Positions 40,887-52,051 of a stretch of 64,000 nt of DNA are shown piece after piece. Below the pieces are notes generated by a model. It searched no databases, was not told where the DNA came from, and saw only the letters and a list, made by a program, of their open reading frames with translations. The position numbers were made by a program, and so were the translations under genes. Position 1 is the first letter of the stretch. Each line of letters opens with the position of its first letter. The stretch lies in NCBI GenBank assembly GCA_030374765.1, contig JARGXX010000012.1:248001-312000 (forward strand), given 5' to 3'. Source of the stretch: Agarophyton chilense. Lineage: Eukaryota > Rhodophyta > Florideophyceae > Gracilariales > Gracilariaceae.

Positions 40887-41306
40887 ATGGCTTTCATGTC
40901 TCCATTCTGCCGGATTCACGGTCCCAGGCAAGGGAAAGATGTGCGCATGTGCGTAGTTGCTCGAGAGCGTCTGCCCCGTAGTTTACTCTGGCAAATCGTT
41001 CGCGCCAAAGGTGCAGACGGTAGCTACGTTGTGAAAGTAGGAAGAGGAGAAGGGAGATCGGCTTATGTATCCAAAGATTACAATAGTGTGAACGAATGTT
41101 TGAGACGAAAACGACTTTCAAAGGCGTTGCGCTGTCCAGTTCCCAAGAACGTTGGCGAGGAGCTTCGAACGATTGCAAGAAAATGGGATACAATGCCGCT
41201 GTGTGAACGGGGTCTTGTCTTCGCGGAGGTGTACGGGGCCGAAGGTGTTTGTGCGGCTGTCGATGAGATACAAGGACCTTGTGCACTAAATCTAGATCCT
41301 TTTTAA
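40887..41306 (+). CDS. YlxR-family (DUF448) RNA-binding protein, nuclear copy
   Basis: A 139-residue protein. The region from about residue 18 matches the YlxR fold: RMCVVARERLPRSLLWQIVR corresponds to the R-x-C-V-x-x-R/G-E start, followed by an acidic or Gly turn, then GRGEGRSAYVSKDYN (the GRGAY-type loop), a helix, LRRKRLSKALRCPVP, and a C-terminal helix. Bacterial YlxR (RnpM) sits beside translation factors and acts on RNase P and other RNAs. A nuclear copy in an alga most likely serves the plastid, being of cyanobacterial type, but the N-terminus here is only about 17 residues before the domain. That is short for a transit peptide; an upstream exon cannot be excluded, because the frame is open upstream without an ATG to 40818. 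It is convergent with the GluTR gene. It is not embedded in bacterial-type sequence. Confidence 0.8.
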   Translation: MAFMSPFCRIHGPRQGKDVRMCVVARERLPRSLLWQIVRAKGADGSYVVKVGRGEGRSAYVSKDYNSVNECLRRKRLSKALRCPVPKNVGEELRTIARKWDTMPLCERGLVFAEVYGAEGVCAAVDEIQGPCALNLDPF

Positions 41307-42275
41307 CATTAGACACCGCTGGCTTCGGGGACATGAGCTATCGTAGGAATACTTGCTGTGCTTCAAAGCACACCTTGCCCCACATGCATGGAACATGCTC
41401 GGGAGGGATACAAGGGCTTTGTTGATTTTCCCCTCTGAAAGTCTCGGCACGGTTGCAGGAATCCATTTCTTCGTCGAGAGACTTCATTAAATTAGTTCAA
41501 TATCAACTTGGACTCAGGTACGGACAAAAGAATTGAATATGAAGAGAGCAAAGTCGCAGAATTGGGTTTCCCATGATTCATCTGAACAACCTAGAGCGGG
41601 CTCAAGAAAAATGTACTGAGTGGTAACGTAGATACTACACAAGTTTCGTCTACTAAGACCGAAACGTACGCGATCCACGTAAGAAGGTCTGCTACGAGTG
41701 TGGGCCAACTGCTTCCGTGCCACCGTTGTGATGCATATTGCACCAGCAAAACATGTGAGGAAGCACACTTTCCGCCCCCACATCCCCTTTCCCCGGGGCA
41801 GGTACAAGCATTTCTGTTCTAGGCGGCCTTCATCGCTTACAACCTACATTATACAACCACAGCCATCACTGGCTCAACGTCATGCTCTCGATCTCCCCTC
41901 TAACAGCACTACTGTGCAGGACTTCTCAATTCGACTGGTATCGGCTCCCGTAAGGAGATGACCTTGGAAGCTAACAAAGTGCACAACAAGGATGATGGTT
42001 ACGTATGAACAGTTTTATTACATTTATTTTTAAATTGGTGACGTTTGTGAAGAAACTCGTTGTCAATCGTTCATGCCAGAGAAAGAGAAAACGTCGTAAA
42101 ACTAAGCGGAGGCTTTTGAACTATTCCAGCACATGACAAATGACACAACACGAACACATCGGGGGCAAGACAGCAAGACAGAGCCTCACATCCAGCTGTC
42201 ATAAGTAGAAAAAACTATGAGGCGACAAAAAGCCAAGAACAAACCACACGTGCAGCTGTTACTCTGTCAAACCCA
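41307..42275. other. Intergenic region between convergent genes
   Basis: No supported gene. The part near 42000-42275 is probably the 3' untranslated region of the minus-strand GluTR gene. Short frames around 41514-41961 show no motif. Confidence 0.4.
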
Positions 42276-43796
42276 TCAGAGCTTGAACAACGCCTCAATG
42301 TTTTTGAGTGTTTGCGTCCTTTCTTCCATGTCATCGAGACCTCGTAAATGAACCATGGGCGAATGCAGCATCTTGTTAATTATGCCCTTCGAAAGCTGCT
42401 CAACAGCCTTCATTTCACTTGTCGAGAGCGAGGCCAACTTGCCTTTCACACGCTCAAGTTCATCTTGTCTGATGCACTCAGCACGCTGTTGTAGCTTCGA
42501 GATTGCTGGGATGCAACCAAGAGAATTGTGCCAGTTATTGAATGTAGTTTGCTCCTCCTCCAAAAGATCCTCTGCTTCCAGCATCAGGCGCCGTCTCTTC
42601 GCCTGATTCTTGGCCACGACTGCCTTCAAATCATCCACATTGTACGAGAAGATGCCTTCCATGCCACTCACATCTTTGCTCACATTTCGCGGAACCGAAA
42701 TGTCAATTATCATGTGTCGGCCGTTCCTATCAAAACATTCTTCTAATAGAGACTGGGTGAGAATCGGTTCAGGTGCTGCGGTAGATGTGAAGATGATATC
42801 ACTCTCGGCAATAACATCTAGCAAACTACCCCAGACCTTCACTTTGATGTCAGATCCATGAAACATCTTGACAAGCTCTTCCGCACGGCCCATTGAACGA
42901 TTGACGATAGTAATCTCCTTTACGTTTCTCGATAGTAGATGTTGAACAAGTAGTCGCGACATCTTTCCAGCACCCATGATGCATACGCGAGCATCTTGAA
43001 GAGGAACGAACACGTCCTGTTCGGTCTTCATATCAGCAAGCTCGACAGCGGCACTGGAGATAGACACGGCACCTTTCGCAATGCCAGTTTCAGACCTCAC
43101 ACGTTTCCCAGCAGAGACGGCGGTGTTCAAAACACGCGATAGAATCTTTCCAGCATGACCATCCTTTTCGCTCGCCAGCTCATAACACTTCTTTACCTGG
43201 GAGAGAATTTGGCCTTCACCGATAACGAGGGAGTCGAGTCCCGCCGAAACTCGGAACAAGTGCCAACTGGCCTCATGCTCTGTGAGCATGAAAAGATGCT
43301 TTCGCAGTTGACCAACAGCCAATCCACTGCGTGAAGAGAGGTGGGCAATTACCTCTTGAATGGCTTGGAACGGATGGTCAGTGACAAGGTAGACTTCAAA
43401 ACGATTGCAAGTGGACAAAACGGCAGCCTCGGAGACAGCCGACAACGAACAAAGGTTTCCGGCGGCAGATTTCCACTCAGCTTCTGGAATGGAGAGCTTC
43501 TCGCGAACATCGACGGTAGCAGTGTGATGTGAAAGTCCCATTACAACAAGCTTGCCCAAGGCTGTGGAGTTACCCTTCTTCTTCTTCTGCCTGGAGGCGA
43601 CGGGGGTTCGACTCACAGGACGATCATCTGGATTGTTCGCTGAGGCGTTGGACCCAGTCTTGACAGCAGCCTGGGCGGCTCTTAAAGAGCGGGCACCGAC
43701 ACGAACGGACGGGCGAAGTGAGCGGCGTGCTTGCAAAGATCGCGAGGCGGTGAAAGACGAACCCAGCACAGGGGCGACAAAATTGAGGGCATCCAT
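42276..43796 (-). CDS. hemA: Glutamyl-tRNA reductase, plastid-targeted
   Basis: Reduces glutamyl-tRNA to glutamate-1-semialdehyde with NADPH, the first committed step of tetrapyrrole (chlorophyll, phycobilin and haem) synthesis in plastids. I take the ATG at 43796, giving 506 residues that begin MDALNFVAPVLGSSFTASRS. The first ~75 residues are Ala/Ser/Arg-rich with few acids, as expected of a transit peptide. The frame is open 51 codons further upstream. The catalytic domain starts at about 82 (LVVMGLSHHTATVDVREKL), with the catalytic Cys130 in STCNRFE. The domain continues with the conserved SGLDSLVIGEGQILSQVK. The NADPH-binding Rossmann loop GAGKMSRLL lies at about 270, and FTSTAAPEPIL follows. 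The C-terminal dimerisation helices contain WHNSLGCIPAISKLQQRAE. Length and motifs agree with plant and cyanobacterial GluTR. Single exon; all key residues checked are present. Confidence 0.97.
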   Translation of the reverse strand: MDALNFVAPVLGSSFTASRSLQARRSLRPSVRVGARSLRAAQAAVKTGSNASANNPDDRPVSRTPVASRQKKKKGNSTALGKLVVMGLSHHTATVDVREKLSIPEAEWKSAAGNLCSLSAVSEAAVLSTCNRFEVYLVTDHPFQAIQEVIAHLSSRSGLAVGQLRKHLFMLTEHEASWHLFRVSAGLDSLVIGEGQILSQVKKCYELASEKDGHAGKILSRVLNTAVSAGKRVRSETGIAKGAVSISSAAVELADMKTEQDVFVPLQDARVCIMGAGKMSRLLVQHLLSRNVKEITIVNRSMGRAEELVKMFHGSDIKVKVWGSLLDVIAESDIIFTSTAAPEPILTQSLLEECFDRNGRHMIIDISVPRNVSKDVSGMEGIFSYNVDDLKAVVAKNQAKRRRLMLEAEDLLEEEQTTFNNWHNSLGCIPAISKLQQRAECIRQDELERVKGKLASLSTSEMKAVEQLSKGIINKMLHSPMVHLRGLDDMEERTQTLKNIEALFKL

Positions 43797-44684
43797 GTCG
43801 AAAGCAATCACAAAGAAGCTCAAAGGATTCGAAGCGTTAGCTACGAGACTAAGGTGCGAGGGATGCGGACGATAAGTAGGGGGGGTCCAAGCAGCGCACA
43901 AGCAATACTTTATGCAACAATGAGAACAGGCGAGCAGCGCGAGGGCCAAATGTGCGAGGTAGGGGTTGGCGATTTGAGCAGCGAGCGACGCGGGTTGCCG
44001 ACGAAAACGGCCAATGGGACGACGCCAGGTGCGCGAGGAGAGGCGGATCTTATCTTACTGCACTGTGTTCTGTGTTGCAGACCAGCGCTGCGCGCGAGAT
44101 GCGCCACGGCGTGCGTGGCGCGCTTGCTGCACATTGGCTGCCGCGTTGTGGGCACGCCTACATGTTGTCTGCTCTCTCGCTGGTTCCTCACAGCGCCAAC
44201 GGCGCTGCCAGGGCGTCGTGAGATATCTTCCTCCTCTTAAGATATTTCGCCGTCGTGTTGTTATTCTGGGCGCCTGGTCCGTCGGAGCCATCCGCCCTCC
44301 CGTGACAGGCATTCCCTCGACAAGAAGCGGCCAGGTTGTACGCACTTCTTTCTTTGGCGCAGTATCGCCTAGTATCCACTCTCATATCTGCCCATGGATA
44401 TTCTTTGCTTCTGATGCAGACCTTGCCATCGGTAACTTGCCGTAATTTACGAAATCATATCCATGGATAGCCGTGATCGTAGAGCCATGAAGCGTGAGTG
44501 CACACGCGTCTCGGTTCTGGCACAACCTAGACTACGTCACGTACGTTACTGCAAGCTATTGCAGCTTCTCCTCTACGTTCTAATATTCTAGATCACATCC
44601 ACTCTCCGACTGATCCCAGCGCTCTTCATATCTCCACTTCCATCAGCACATCTCTACTACGACTCTCTACTGTCTACAGAACCA
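43797..44684. other. Upstream region of the GluTR gene
   Basis: The part 43930-44230 is GC-rich and contains open frames on both strands without motifs, which I regard as compositional. It probably includes the GluTR promoter. No repeat or RNA gene was found. Confidence 0.4.
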
Positions 44685-44940
44685 TTGGCCTCATATGGGC
44701 AAGTGCCAAATCGACACGACGTCGCCGGCGTCGCAAACGTGACCAGCTAGAGGTCTAGGCTCAGACATTGGTCCCCACCACCATTGCACCAAGAGCATTC
44801 TCCCTCTGCCAATGGCTATACAGTACTTTTGAATTTCGACGAATAAAAACAGTAGGCTCAAATACCGTTGCACCTCTGCCCAATGGTTCCAGTCCAAGTC
44901 CTCCCCTTTGTCAGTCATTATCGTCAAGTTCAATCGTCTT
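44685..44940 (+). repeat. Left terminal inverted repeat of the MULE
   Basis: Pairs with 63135-63405 reversed. Shared blocks include AATCGACACGACGTCGCC, TTCTCCCTCTGCCAATGGCT and GTTGCACCTCTGCCCAATGG. Confidence 0.75.
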
Positions 44941-45479
44941 CAAAATGTGACCATCGACGTCGTCAGAGCGTGACCATCATTGATGTCCGGTGGCCAGAGC
45001 GTTCTCCTGTCGCAAGTATCATATCCATCGTTGATATCCTATCGCCCAAGCGTTCTCCTTTCGCACGGTCTCCCGTCGAATCCATCCGGTTGCCAGAACG
45101 TTCTCTCGTCGCCGGTTCTCCCTTCAGTATAACACCAGCATCAGCGTTTTAACCATTTTTACTCTTCACTTACTACAGTTTTAGACTAAAAATGAAGGCA
45201 GTAAACCATAAATTGTTCTTTTACTTCAACTTCATTCATTTTCAAAGAATCTAATACTAACAAAAACGATTTCTTTTCTTGTCCACTACCGAATCTAATT
45301 TTTTTAAATTTGAACAATTGCTTGAAGCCGATCTTAGCGCGAAGATTTCTAATACATGAAGAAACGTTTACGAAGGGCTAAAGCAATTTGGAAAACTAAA
45401 GATCACAGATATCGAAAAACGGTTTAAATTAGTGCAACGGCACGTGTCTGATATTTTGTAAGCTAAATACCGTGAGAGT

Positions 45480-46150
45480 CCTCGAATGTTGTTCTTACAA
45501 AGCTCTAAGCCGGAAGTGTATCTTTGTTCTGATCTCATAACCACATCTTTTATGGACATGAGACCACTTCCGGTTGTGTGTTACTGCATCTGTAGTACAG
45601 GGATATTTCTGGCTTCTTACGGAAACCGGATAAATAAAGAACCATCGCAGCGAGAATCGTTTCTATTGAATATGAAAAAAGCATTCACGATGAATGCAAT
45701 GCAACTAAAGATTCAATAAAAATAGACACTGCCTTCGTCCCGATTAACATGAGTGGAGTTCATTGGCGATTCTTGATTGGAAAACGCTTTGTTGAATTTG
45801 ATTCAGGTTTAAAAGAGAAGCCTACAGTTTACTTTGGAGACAGGTATGGATGAAAATGTCTTTATCAAATTCTGAGGTTCTTCAAGAAAGCATTCGACTA
45901 AAGTGTTCTCCATGGCTAATCTACGGCCAATTTTTTCAAGAAAAACTATATGTTGGATGTTCAATACGCCAAATAACAGTCGGATGGGTATAAATGTGGT
46001 TGTTTCGTTATAGCAACGGCGACGGAACTACTGGAAGATACGGGGTTTTCGCCGAAGAAGTTTAGGAAGTCTGGAATGAATGCTGAGCTCTCGGAGTTGT
46101 ACAGATGGATGGAAATAAGAAATTGCATCTTGGAGACTATACTGGCATCC
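45480..46150 (+). pseudogene. Ulp1-like (C48) cysteine protease remnant
   Basis: Broken frames carry the C48 catalytic signature in order. The His lies in PINMSGVHWRFLIGKRF and the Asp in VEFDSGL (both around 45740-45820). After a frame change and about 130 bp come the Gln and Cys in QSDGYKCGCFVIATATELLE (about 45974-46033). C48 enzymes cut SUMO from proteins; copies are carried by some plant MULE and other transposons, where the role is unclear. The upstream part (45486-45719) includes PEVYLCSDLITTSF and reads like the N-terminal half of the domain. Both conserved halves are present, but at least one stop and two frame changes separate them. The neighbouring transposase and the flanking inverted repeats place it inside the transposon. 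Confidence 0.7.
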
Positions 46151-47740
46151 GTTTTTTTAAGACTAAAAAAGTCAGTGAGACTATGGTATGTAAATATCAG
46201 TTGAGCTTTCGTCAAGATTATTTTCAACATCACTCTGATGCAAATAGTCAACTCAAAAAGATGAATCCATTCTTGGAGAGAAGCGGCTTCAGCATGGCGA
46301 ACCGCAGGCAAATTTCCAACCTCTTGGAAAACTCCAGGCTTACCGATACATCTTTCATGGACTAGGAAGTTTAGGTTATCGAGACCATTAGAACTCCAGC
46401 AAAGGAGAAGGCATCTGTATCGAATTTTGAAAAGAGAGCATGTCATCTAATCACTAACGATTCATTTTGCCGTTTCCGCAGGTCAACAAAGAAGCAGGAA
46501 CTTGTCAGGACTTTGGAAAAGAAAGGTCGTCTAGACAATTGCATCTAAACGAAGAATTGTATTCTTTGATAGAAATTTGGCTGCTTTATGGATTCTTGAT
46601 GACGTCATAGAAGCCGCTGTTAGTAACAATGAGAAAATGGTGGCTCAAAGCGTCGGAAAAGAGAAGAAAGGTCTGGTTAAACCGAATTCTATCGTGGTTC
46701 TAAAAGTTTCCAGCTCTGACGGAAAGCGTTTATGTGAAGATGTTTCTAATTTTCTTGGGTTCATGGATTCAATCGCACGCTCCGAGGGATTCATGTATAA
46801 AATTCACTACTTTCGATACGTCCAGTTCCCTAAGAAGGGTTCGTGTCGTATTATCAATTCCCGTCTATGGTGTTTGCGACACAGTAGGTACGCGAACTCT
46901 TGTCCTTGTAACCTGATGATACAATTAAATATCTCAAATCGAACTGGACGGTGTCACTCAACTGCATTAATTCACATGAAAGAGTCAATTTCAGTGAGGC
47001 AGAGTTGCGAAACCGTTGTGAATCTCTGAAAGTCTCCATAGAGAAAATATTATTGGAATGGAAGAAAGCAGATCGTTTAAAGACAGAAGAGTTCTGGAAC
47101 TAACTCTATAGAAATTGTTCTCCTCAAGAAGACGAGTCAACAAACCTACAACGCAATTCAGACGGCGTTCTACAGCTTCCAAAAGGTCTCTTGTTTCAGA
47201 GACCCACGTTTCCAGGCGTTCTACCGAAAGTTTCTCCTAATGTTTCTCGTTGCATTAATTTTACCTTATTTGCAGACAATTTAAAGGCGCCTAAGAAGCC
47301 ATCTTTTGCGCTGATTGTTGGTACAATCCCAGTAGTGTCAACTTCATGGGCAAGATGTTCTACTTTGGACAAACAAAATGCCTTGCAACATACTTGGGAT
47401 ATCGCTGGTTCATAGTCGAGCTCACGGGGTGACGTCGGTGACGTCAGAATTTTGGTAGAAAAAGACGCCATCCACGTACCAACCGCGTCAGATGATTGTT
47501 CCATATTTATGGAATCATCGGCTGGTGGAAATATGTCTGCCATGGATAGTGGTTCAAAGCCCGATCTGCGGTTCAACTATCTTGAGATGCAAACTTAAAA
47601 ATTGCGCTCTATCGGATAAGGAGAACAACGGAAAGTAAGAAGGAGATGATGTTAACTATGGAACAGATGCCAAACTGATCGGTAAGTTTTGAATTCTTGA
47701 CGATCAAGAAGAACTACCAATCGAGCTCATCCAACTTCCG
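46151..47740 (+). other. MULE interior without a recognised gene
   Basis: Several short plus-strand open stretches (46577-47029, 47191-47415) look like decayed coding sequence but show no motif. They may be the C-terminus of the Ulp1-like gene or a third transposon gene. Confidence 0.35.
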
Positions 47741-47746
47741 ACAGAA

Positions 47747-48608
47747 TTGGAGTATACGAATGATTGTGGTACTGGCAGCGAGGTCAAGGAAAAAGTCTTG
47801 CCTGGAACACAAAGTGATGATAGGTATACAGAACCAGACGAAGGTGAAGTTGATAATTTCTTTAAAGCAACTGTCATATCGTACTTTGGAAGCTTACCGC
47901 TTGACTCTCCTGGACAGGACGTGATAAGAGAAATCAGGTTTATTGCGGAGACCATGGGATACAGCCTTAAGTGTAAAACGTCCATATTTCTTGGACACAA
48001 AGACGTCGAAAGAAACATTGGGATGGCTGAAGATAAAAGGGTTCTGAAGAAAAGTATACTGAAATGTAAAATGAAAGAAGAAAGGGAGGCTTGTCTCTTC
48101 TCCCTAACAACCAAAACACTAACTCCCGAAAAGGAGGGCGAGGTAAGGTCATATGTCGGAGACTTCCGGGACGCGAGACACAATCACCCACCTTAGACAA
48201 CCAAGGCCGGAATTCGCCATCTGGTAGGGAAGCCTTTCACATGACAAGAAAGCTACATTTTTCTCTCTCAGATACCGTAAGGTATTTGCAATATATATAT
48301 ATGGAATTGTCATAAACCCAACATCTGTCCGAAAGATGTTGGGGTATGGACGCGGAATAAGTAACCCAAAAGACATTGAATATACGAAGCTGTTCAAAGA
48401 GTTGGTCATGTTACATGAGGAAAACGTCGAAAATAGGTACTACATTACTCATGACGGTGAAGGACGAATGGTATCGGCATGCTGGGCTTTGGCTGAGTGG
48501 ATTTACGACTACAAATCGTTCAAAGTTGTCCCCGGTGCTTCTATTGATCGTAATGCAGTAGCAAATCGTTAAAGATTTCCGCTTATAACAATTAATGGAA
48601 GGTCAAAT
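47747..48608 (+). pseudogene. MULE transposase, N-terminal part
   Basis: The stretch 47747-48196 encodes an acidic lead and a zinc-binding head of the FLYWCH/WRKY-GCM1 type used by MULE transposases and FAR1 proteins: Cys in KCKMKEEREACLF and a terminal RDARHNHPP with His-x-His. After a frame change, 48265-48608 encodes the start of the transposase core (VRKMLGYGRGI ... ITHDGEGRMVSACWALAEWI) and the segment with the first catalytic Asp, PGASIDRNAVANR, followed by a TAA at 48570-48572 and RFPLITINGRSN. The coding sequence stops at the chromovirus 2 target site and resumes in the same frame at 60095. The tandem of zinc head plus DDE core identifies a Mutator-like transposase. Confidence 0.75.
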
Positions 48609-49171
48609 TGTGAGATAGCGCCGAAAGGCGTGTAAGTTTCCTAGAGGCGCGATTCGTGCGGAGTCCGTAAGCGGGGCGTGCGTGTCACACGAGGCCGGTC
48701 GGGGAACGGTGACGCGTGGAGACGAGCGCCAGCACCGGGCGGTCGTAGGGAGACTAGGCGGTTGGGAACGTCAGGCGCGATCGAGGTACGCGCGAAGAGT
48801 CCGAACGGCTTGTAAACCTGTAGATATCCCGTGCGGAGTAACGCTTCAGGTCTGCTTTAGAAACGATACTTAGACTAGGACGGTGGTGCTTACCCTTTAC
48901 TGTTTGGAGGGTGGCGGGGAGCGGAGGTGCATAAGTAGTGTGCACCTCCGAGCTGCAACCCGCATTACAGTCCGTGGTGGCGCCTGCACCCACGTGGCGG
49001 AAATATCACGGGGTGGGGGACGCCAACTACCTACAACTATGCTACGTGTTAACCTACTGTACATGTCCGTCCGGTGTGCCATCTTCGCACACGTGTGCGA
49101 CCAGGCCACTTGCACTCAGTCCTTACCACGCCCTTCTTACCTGACAACCCGCTCGGATTCACTATACCACA
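48609..49171 (-). repeat. 3' LTR of chromovirus 2
   Basis: 563 bp; on the plus strand it runs from TGTGAGATAGCG to CTATACCACA. Ten differences from 59527-60089. Confidence 0.94.
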
Positions 49172-49185
49172 GACCCCCCTCCTAG
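49172..49185 (-). other. Polypurine tract of chromovirus 2
   Basis: On the minus strand AGGAGGGGGGTC lies directly before the 3' LTR, the expected site of plus-strand priming. Confidence 0.7.
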
Positions 49186-49449
49186 AGTGCGCGACGTCCT
49201 CGGAGCCCCAATATCCTAGGCGGTAGCTGGTTGAGCGCGCACCGAGCGGACACGGGGTTACTTTCGCGGACCGACACGAAACGCGCTAGAAGCGACCGGT
49301 CGCGTTATACGGGCCCGTTCGGAGATCCGCATTGTGCCACAGCCGCTCGGAAAGGCCTGTAATAGCGCAGCCGTCCGGGAGTAGACGTTATATCGCAGCC
49401 GTTCGGTGGTGCCCGTCAAATAGCGCCCGCCGGCGAGCGGTCGTCGGTG

Positions 49450-49462
49450 GTATATTTAAGCA
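49450..49462 (+). promoter_or_regulatory. TATA-like box upstream of the antisense ORF
   Basis: GGTATATTTAAGC lies about 105 bp before the ATG at 49565, in the orientation of the antisense ORF. The surroundings are GC-rich, so it stands out. Function is inferred only from position. Confidence 0.4.
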
Positions 49463-49564
49463 CGTCTTTATCCCGGGCGGAGTGGGGGGTAGACTCCAGA
49501 GAGGACCGTTGCGGCAGTTCCGAAGAGTACAGACTCAGAGGCCGCGTGTCCGTTTGGTTCAACC

Positions 49565-52051
49565 ATGGAGGACAACAACAGCGCTGTCAACCGTGACCGG
49601 GAGGAGAACGCGGGGCGTCAGACAACTTCAGCCCTGGCAGATATACCAATACTGCGACGGGTAACGGTAACCGCGCCCGCTGCAGCGCCCGTAGAACCTC
49701 CGTTCGGTGCCCAAAGCGGGTGCTACGCGGTTTGGGATGCCTGCCAGGCGGGGGTTCCACCGGTGTCGTCGGGAAACCCTCCCGTGCCTTCGTTTCTCCC
49801 GTTCGGTGCCTTACAGTCGCAGATAGCGGGGCGTGTTGGCGCGGACGTGCTGAAGCTTCCGTTCGGATACGGAACACCCGGAGCGGGCTTGCCCGGTGTG
49901 TTTCGAAACCCGCTACCCGGGCAGGAGCAGGACCACCGCTGACGACGACCGCAGGGCCGTAGGGGTTGGCCGACCGGGAAAGAGCCCCCGTTTTCGGTCG
50001 AGACGTTGATCTCGGGGGACGAATGGAGCGGATGCTTGGACGCGCGGCGGTTCGGCGCAATACCGAAGCAGCGAACGTTTTTCGAACGCACCGGCCGGAA
50101 TCCGAAGCGGACGCGCCACGAGGCGTGGCGTGCGCGATGGAGGCATCTTCCGCGAATAACTGGTCGGGAGGGGGACGAAACAGTAGGCAGCTGTGACATG
50201 CCGTTCCTCCGTTGCCCGGAGGAGTATGAATACCAGGGTCGTATGCGCGACCTCGTTACGCAGATGCTGTCAGATGAGAGTATTCCCAATCCGCACGGTA
50301 ATCCGTTGGGGCTTGTGATGTTTTCCCCTCTGTACGACGGGCTCTATTTCCTGAACCGACGCCGCTGGGGCGACCATGTCGCGACCGAAGCACGGATCCA
50401 GTCGGGCTTGGGTGGTTTCGTGTACGGGTGGCATAACGTGGAGTTCTTTGACGTTCCGGTGTCTTAGCGGGAAAACTTGTACGTGAGGATTCCGGAGAAT
50501 TGGCCCGACGTGGATGTGCCCCGAGATCTGTCCGTGATGATCCCGCCAGTTCTGGCCTACTATTCCGACGATGTTCTTAGTGGGACGTCGATAGCCGAAC
50601 GGATCATGCGCGTAGCGTACGCAGAGTAGGCGGTATGCGCCCTCATGTCATTTCTTCAGGCCGTAACGGAGGGTGTGAGGGTCTTCACCAAAACGGAGGA
50701 TCCGCGGCTGAACTTGTACAGAGGAGATCCTGGTCCGCGCGAGCCCCCTGGGTTGGGAAGGTTACTACCGTTACCGTACGGTCTAGTCTGCGTCATCATG
50801 CAGATGGGGCTGCGAAATGTGCTCCGCGGAACGCGGTATACGCCCGGAGAAGCAAGAAGGTGGCTCTTTTTATCCGTCATGACGGACTGGAGGTCGACTC
50901 CTGGTTTCTTGTGGTTCGAACCCCGGTCGGGCGGTTTTCCCACAATGCCCATCCTCCGCGTCGGTGACAATCCCATCGTCCATCGCCTGATCCCGGAGGC
51001 GGAGAGGCCTTCATGGGAGTTCGAAGACGTCACTGATTACTTTCCGCTAGGATTCATGGACCCCCATTCGCGAAGTGGGGACGGTGACGGGCCCATTGCC
51101 GATGCGGATCTACCCCTTCCGGCGAACGAACCGTCGACGGTCCAGAGGGCCGTTACCGAAACGGGCATGCAAATGGAAAGTCCCCCGAGAACGGTAAATG
51201 CCGGTGTGCAGGTATCCGCATCGGAAGGCGGCGAGGAGCGTGACGCTTTGAGAACGCTGCAGGAAGTTTGCCGGGCGAATGACGAAGAGCCCCCCGTGTC
51301 GGTCGTCGAAGCTTTAGAAATGGCGGCTGAGGTATGGGTGCCCCGCGCGGATGCGTTCACCAGCCTGTTGAGCGGGGAGATGGTCAGTACTGTCGACTTG
51401 ATGTCATATGTCAGTGCTGTCTGCGTTTAGCTCCTCCAGCAGCGCATCAATGCCTTTGGAGACATGGTAACCCGACCGGGCGGCGCGACAGTGTCCCAGC
51501 TTATTGGGCGTCTGGACCTGTCGATGGGGCGTACGAACGATGCCGCCCAAGAGTGGCTGCAGAGAGTGCGAGCGGCAATACAGTCCGGGTCATTCTCCGC
51601 GGCGCCTGGGGCTTTCGGCGTCCCGGCGGCTGAGGTCGCGGCGGGCGCATCGATGCCGGACCGGGCGGGGGATGCTGAGGACTCACCGACAGTGAGGGCG
51701 GCGGCTCAGGCCGCTGCGTCGCCGCGCGGGGAGGAAGAAACCGAAGGGCCCACTCCTGGCTGGGGTCCGACGGACGAGGCCTCCTTACCGACCGGGCCTC
51801 TTTCCTCTCTGAGTCGTACCGTTCGGAGGGTCGCGCATGGTACGGCGGTTAGTGCCCTCTTTCAGCCGTTCGGACGTCGTTTGGGCTCGCCGTCGCCGGT
51901 ACCAGCTCCTGGAGTTGCTGCCAGGGGTGCTTTGAGAGGCCAGCGAGGAGGCCGCCGCGGTGGGCGTCGTAGCGTTAGGGACTTTGCGTCCCTTCCGGTG
52001 AGTTCCCGTATCTCGGAAGCGTCTTCTCCGTCCGGAAAGCGGGGAAAGTGA
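49565..52051 (+). pseudogene. Antisense ORF of chromovirus 2, decayed
   Basis: One frame of 829 codons, opposite to gag-pol, is broken only by stops at 49940-49942, 50465-50467, 50627-50629 and 51428-51430. A non-coding frame of this length in GC-rich DNA would be expected to contain many more. It resembles the intact antisense ORF of chromovirus 1 in several blocks. NPKRTRHEAWRARWRHLP corresponds to NPRTRHGSAMLRYAPRFH there. LYVRIPENWPDVDVP followed by IPPVLAYY corresponds to YVSLPDWWSSLEACW followed by LPPVFTY. The tail differs: here it is Ala/Gly-rich and ends in a basic RGG-like region (RGQRGGRRGGRR), absent from copy 1. The function is unknown. The conservation of place, strand and sequence is the main evidence that the frame was once a gene. 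Confidence 0.7.

Noticed and set aside
40887..41306. Bacterial contamination as the source of the YlxR-like gene
   Set aside because: It sits between host genes with no operon partners and no bacterial-type spacing or ribosome binding sites.
43910..44445. Several open frames on both strands upstream of the GluTR gene
   Set aside because: GC-rich sequence without motifs, overlapping on opposite strands, probably compositional.
49587..50289. Long minus-strand frames (157 and 188 codons)
   Set aside because: They are shadows of the plus-strand antisense ORF, which has a homologue in chromovirus 1.
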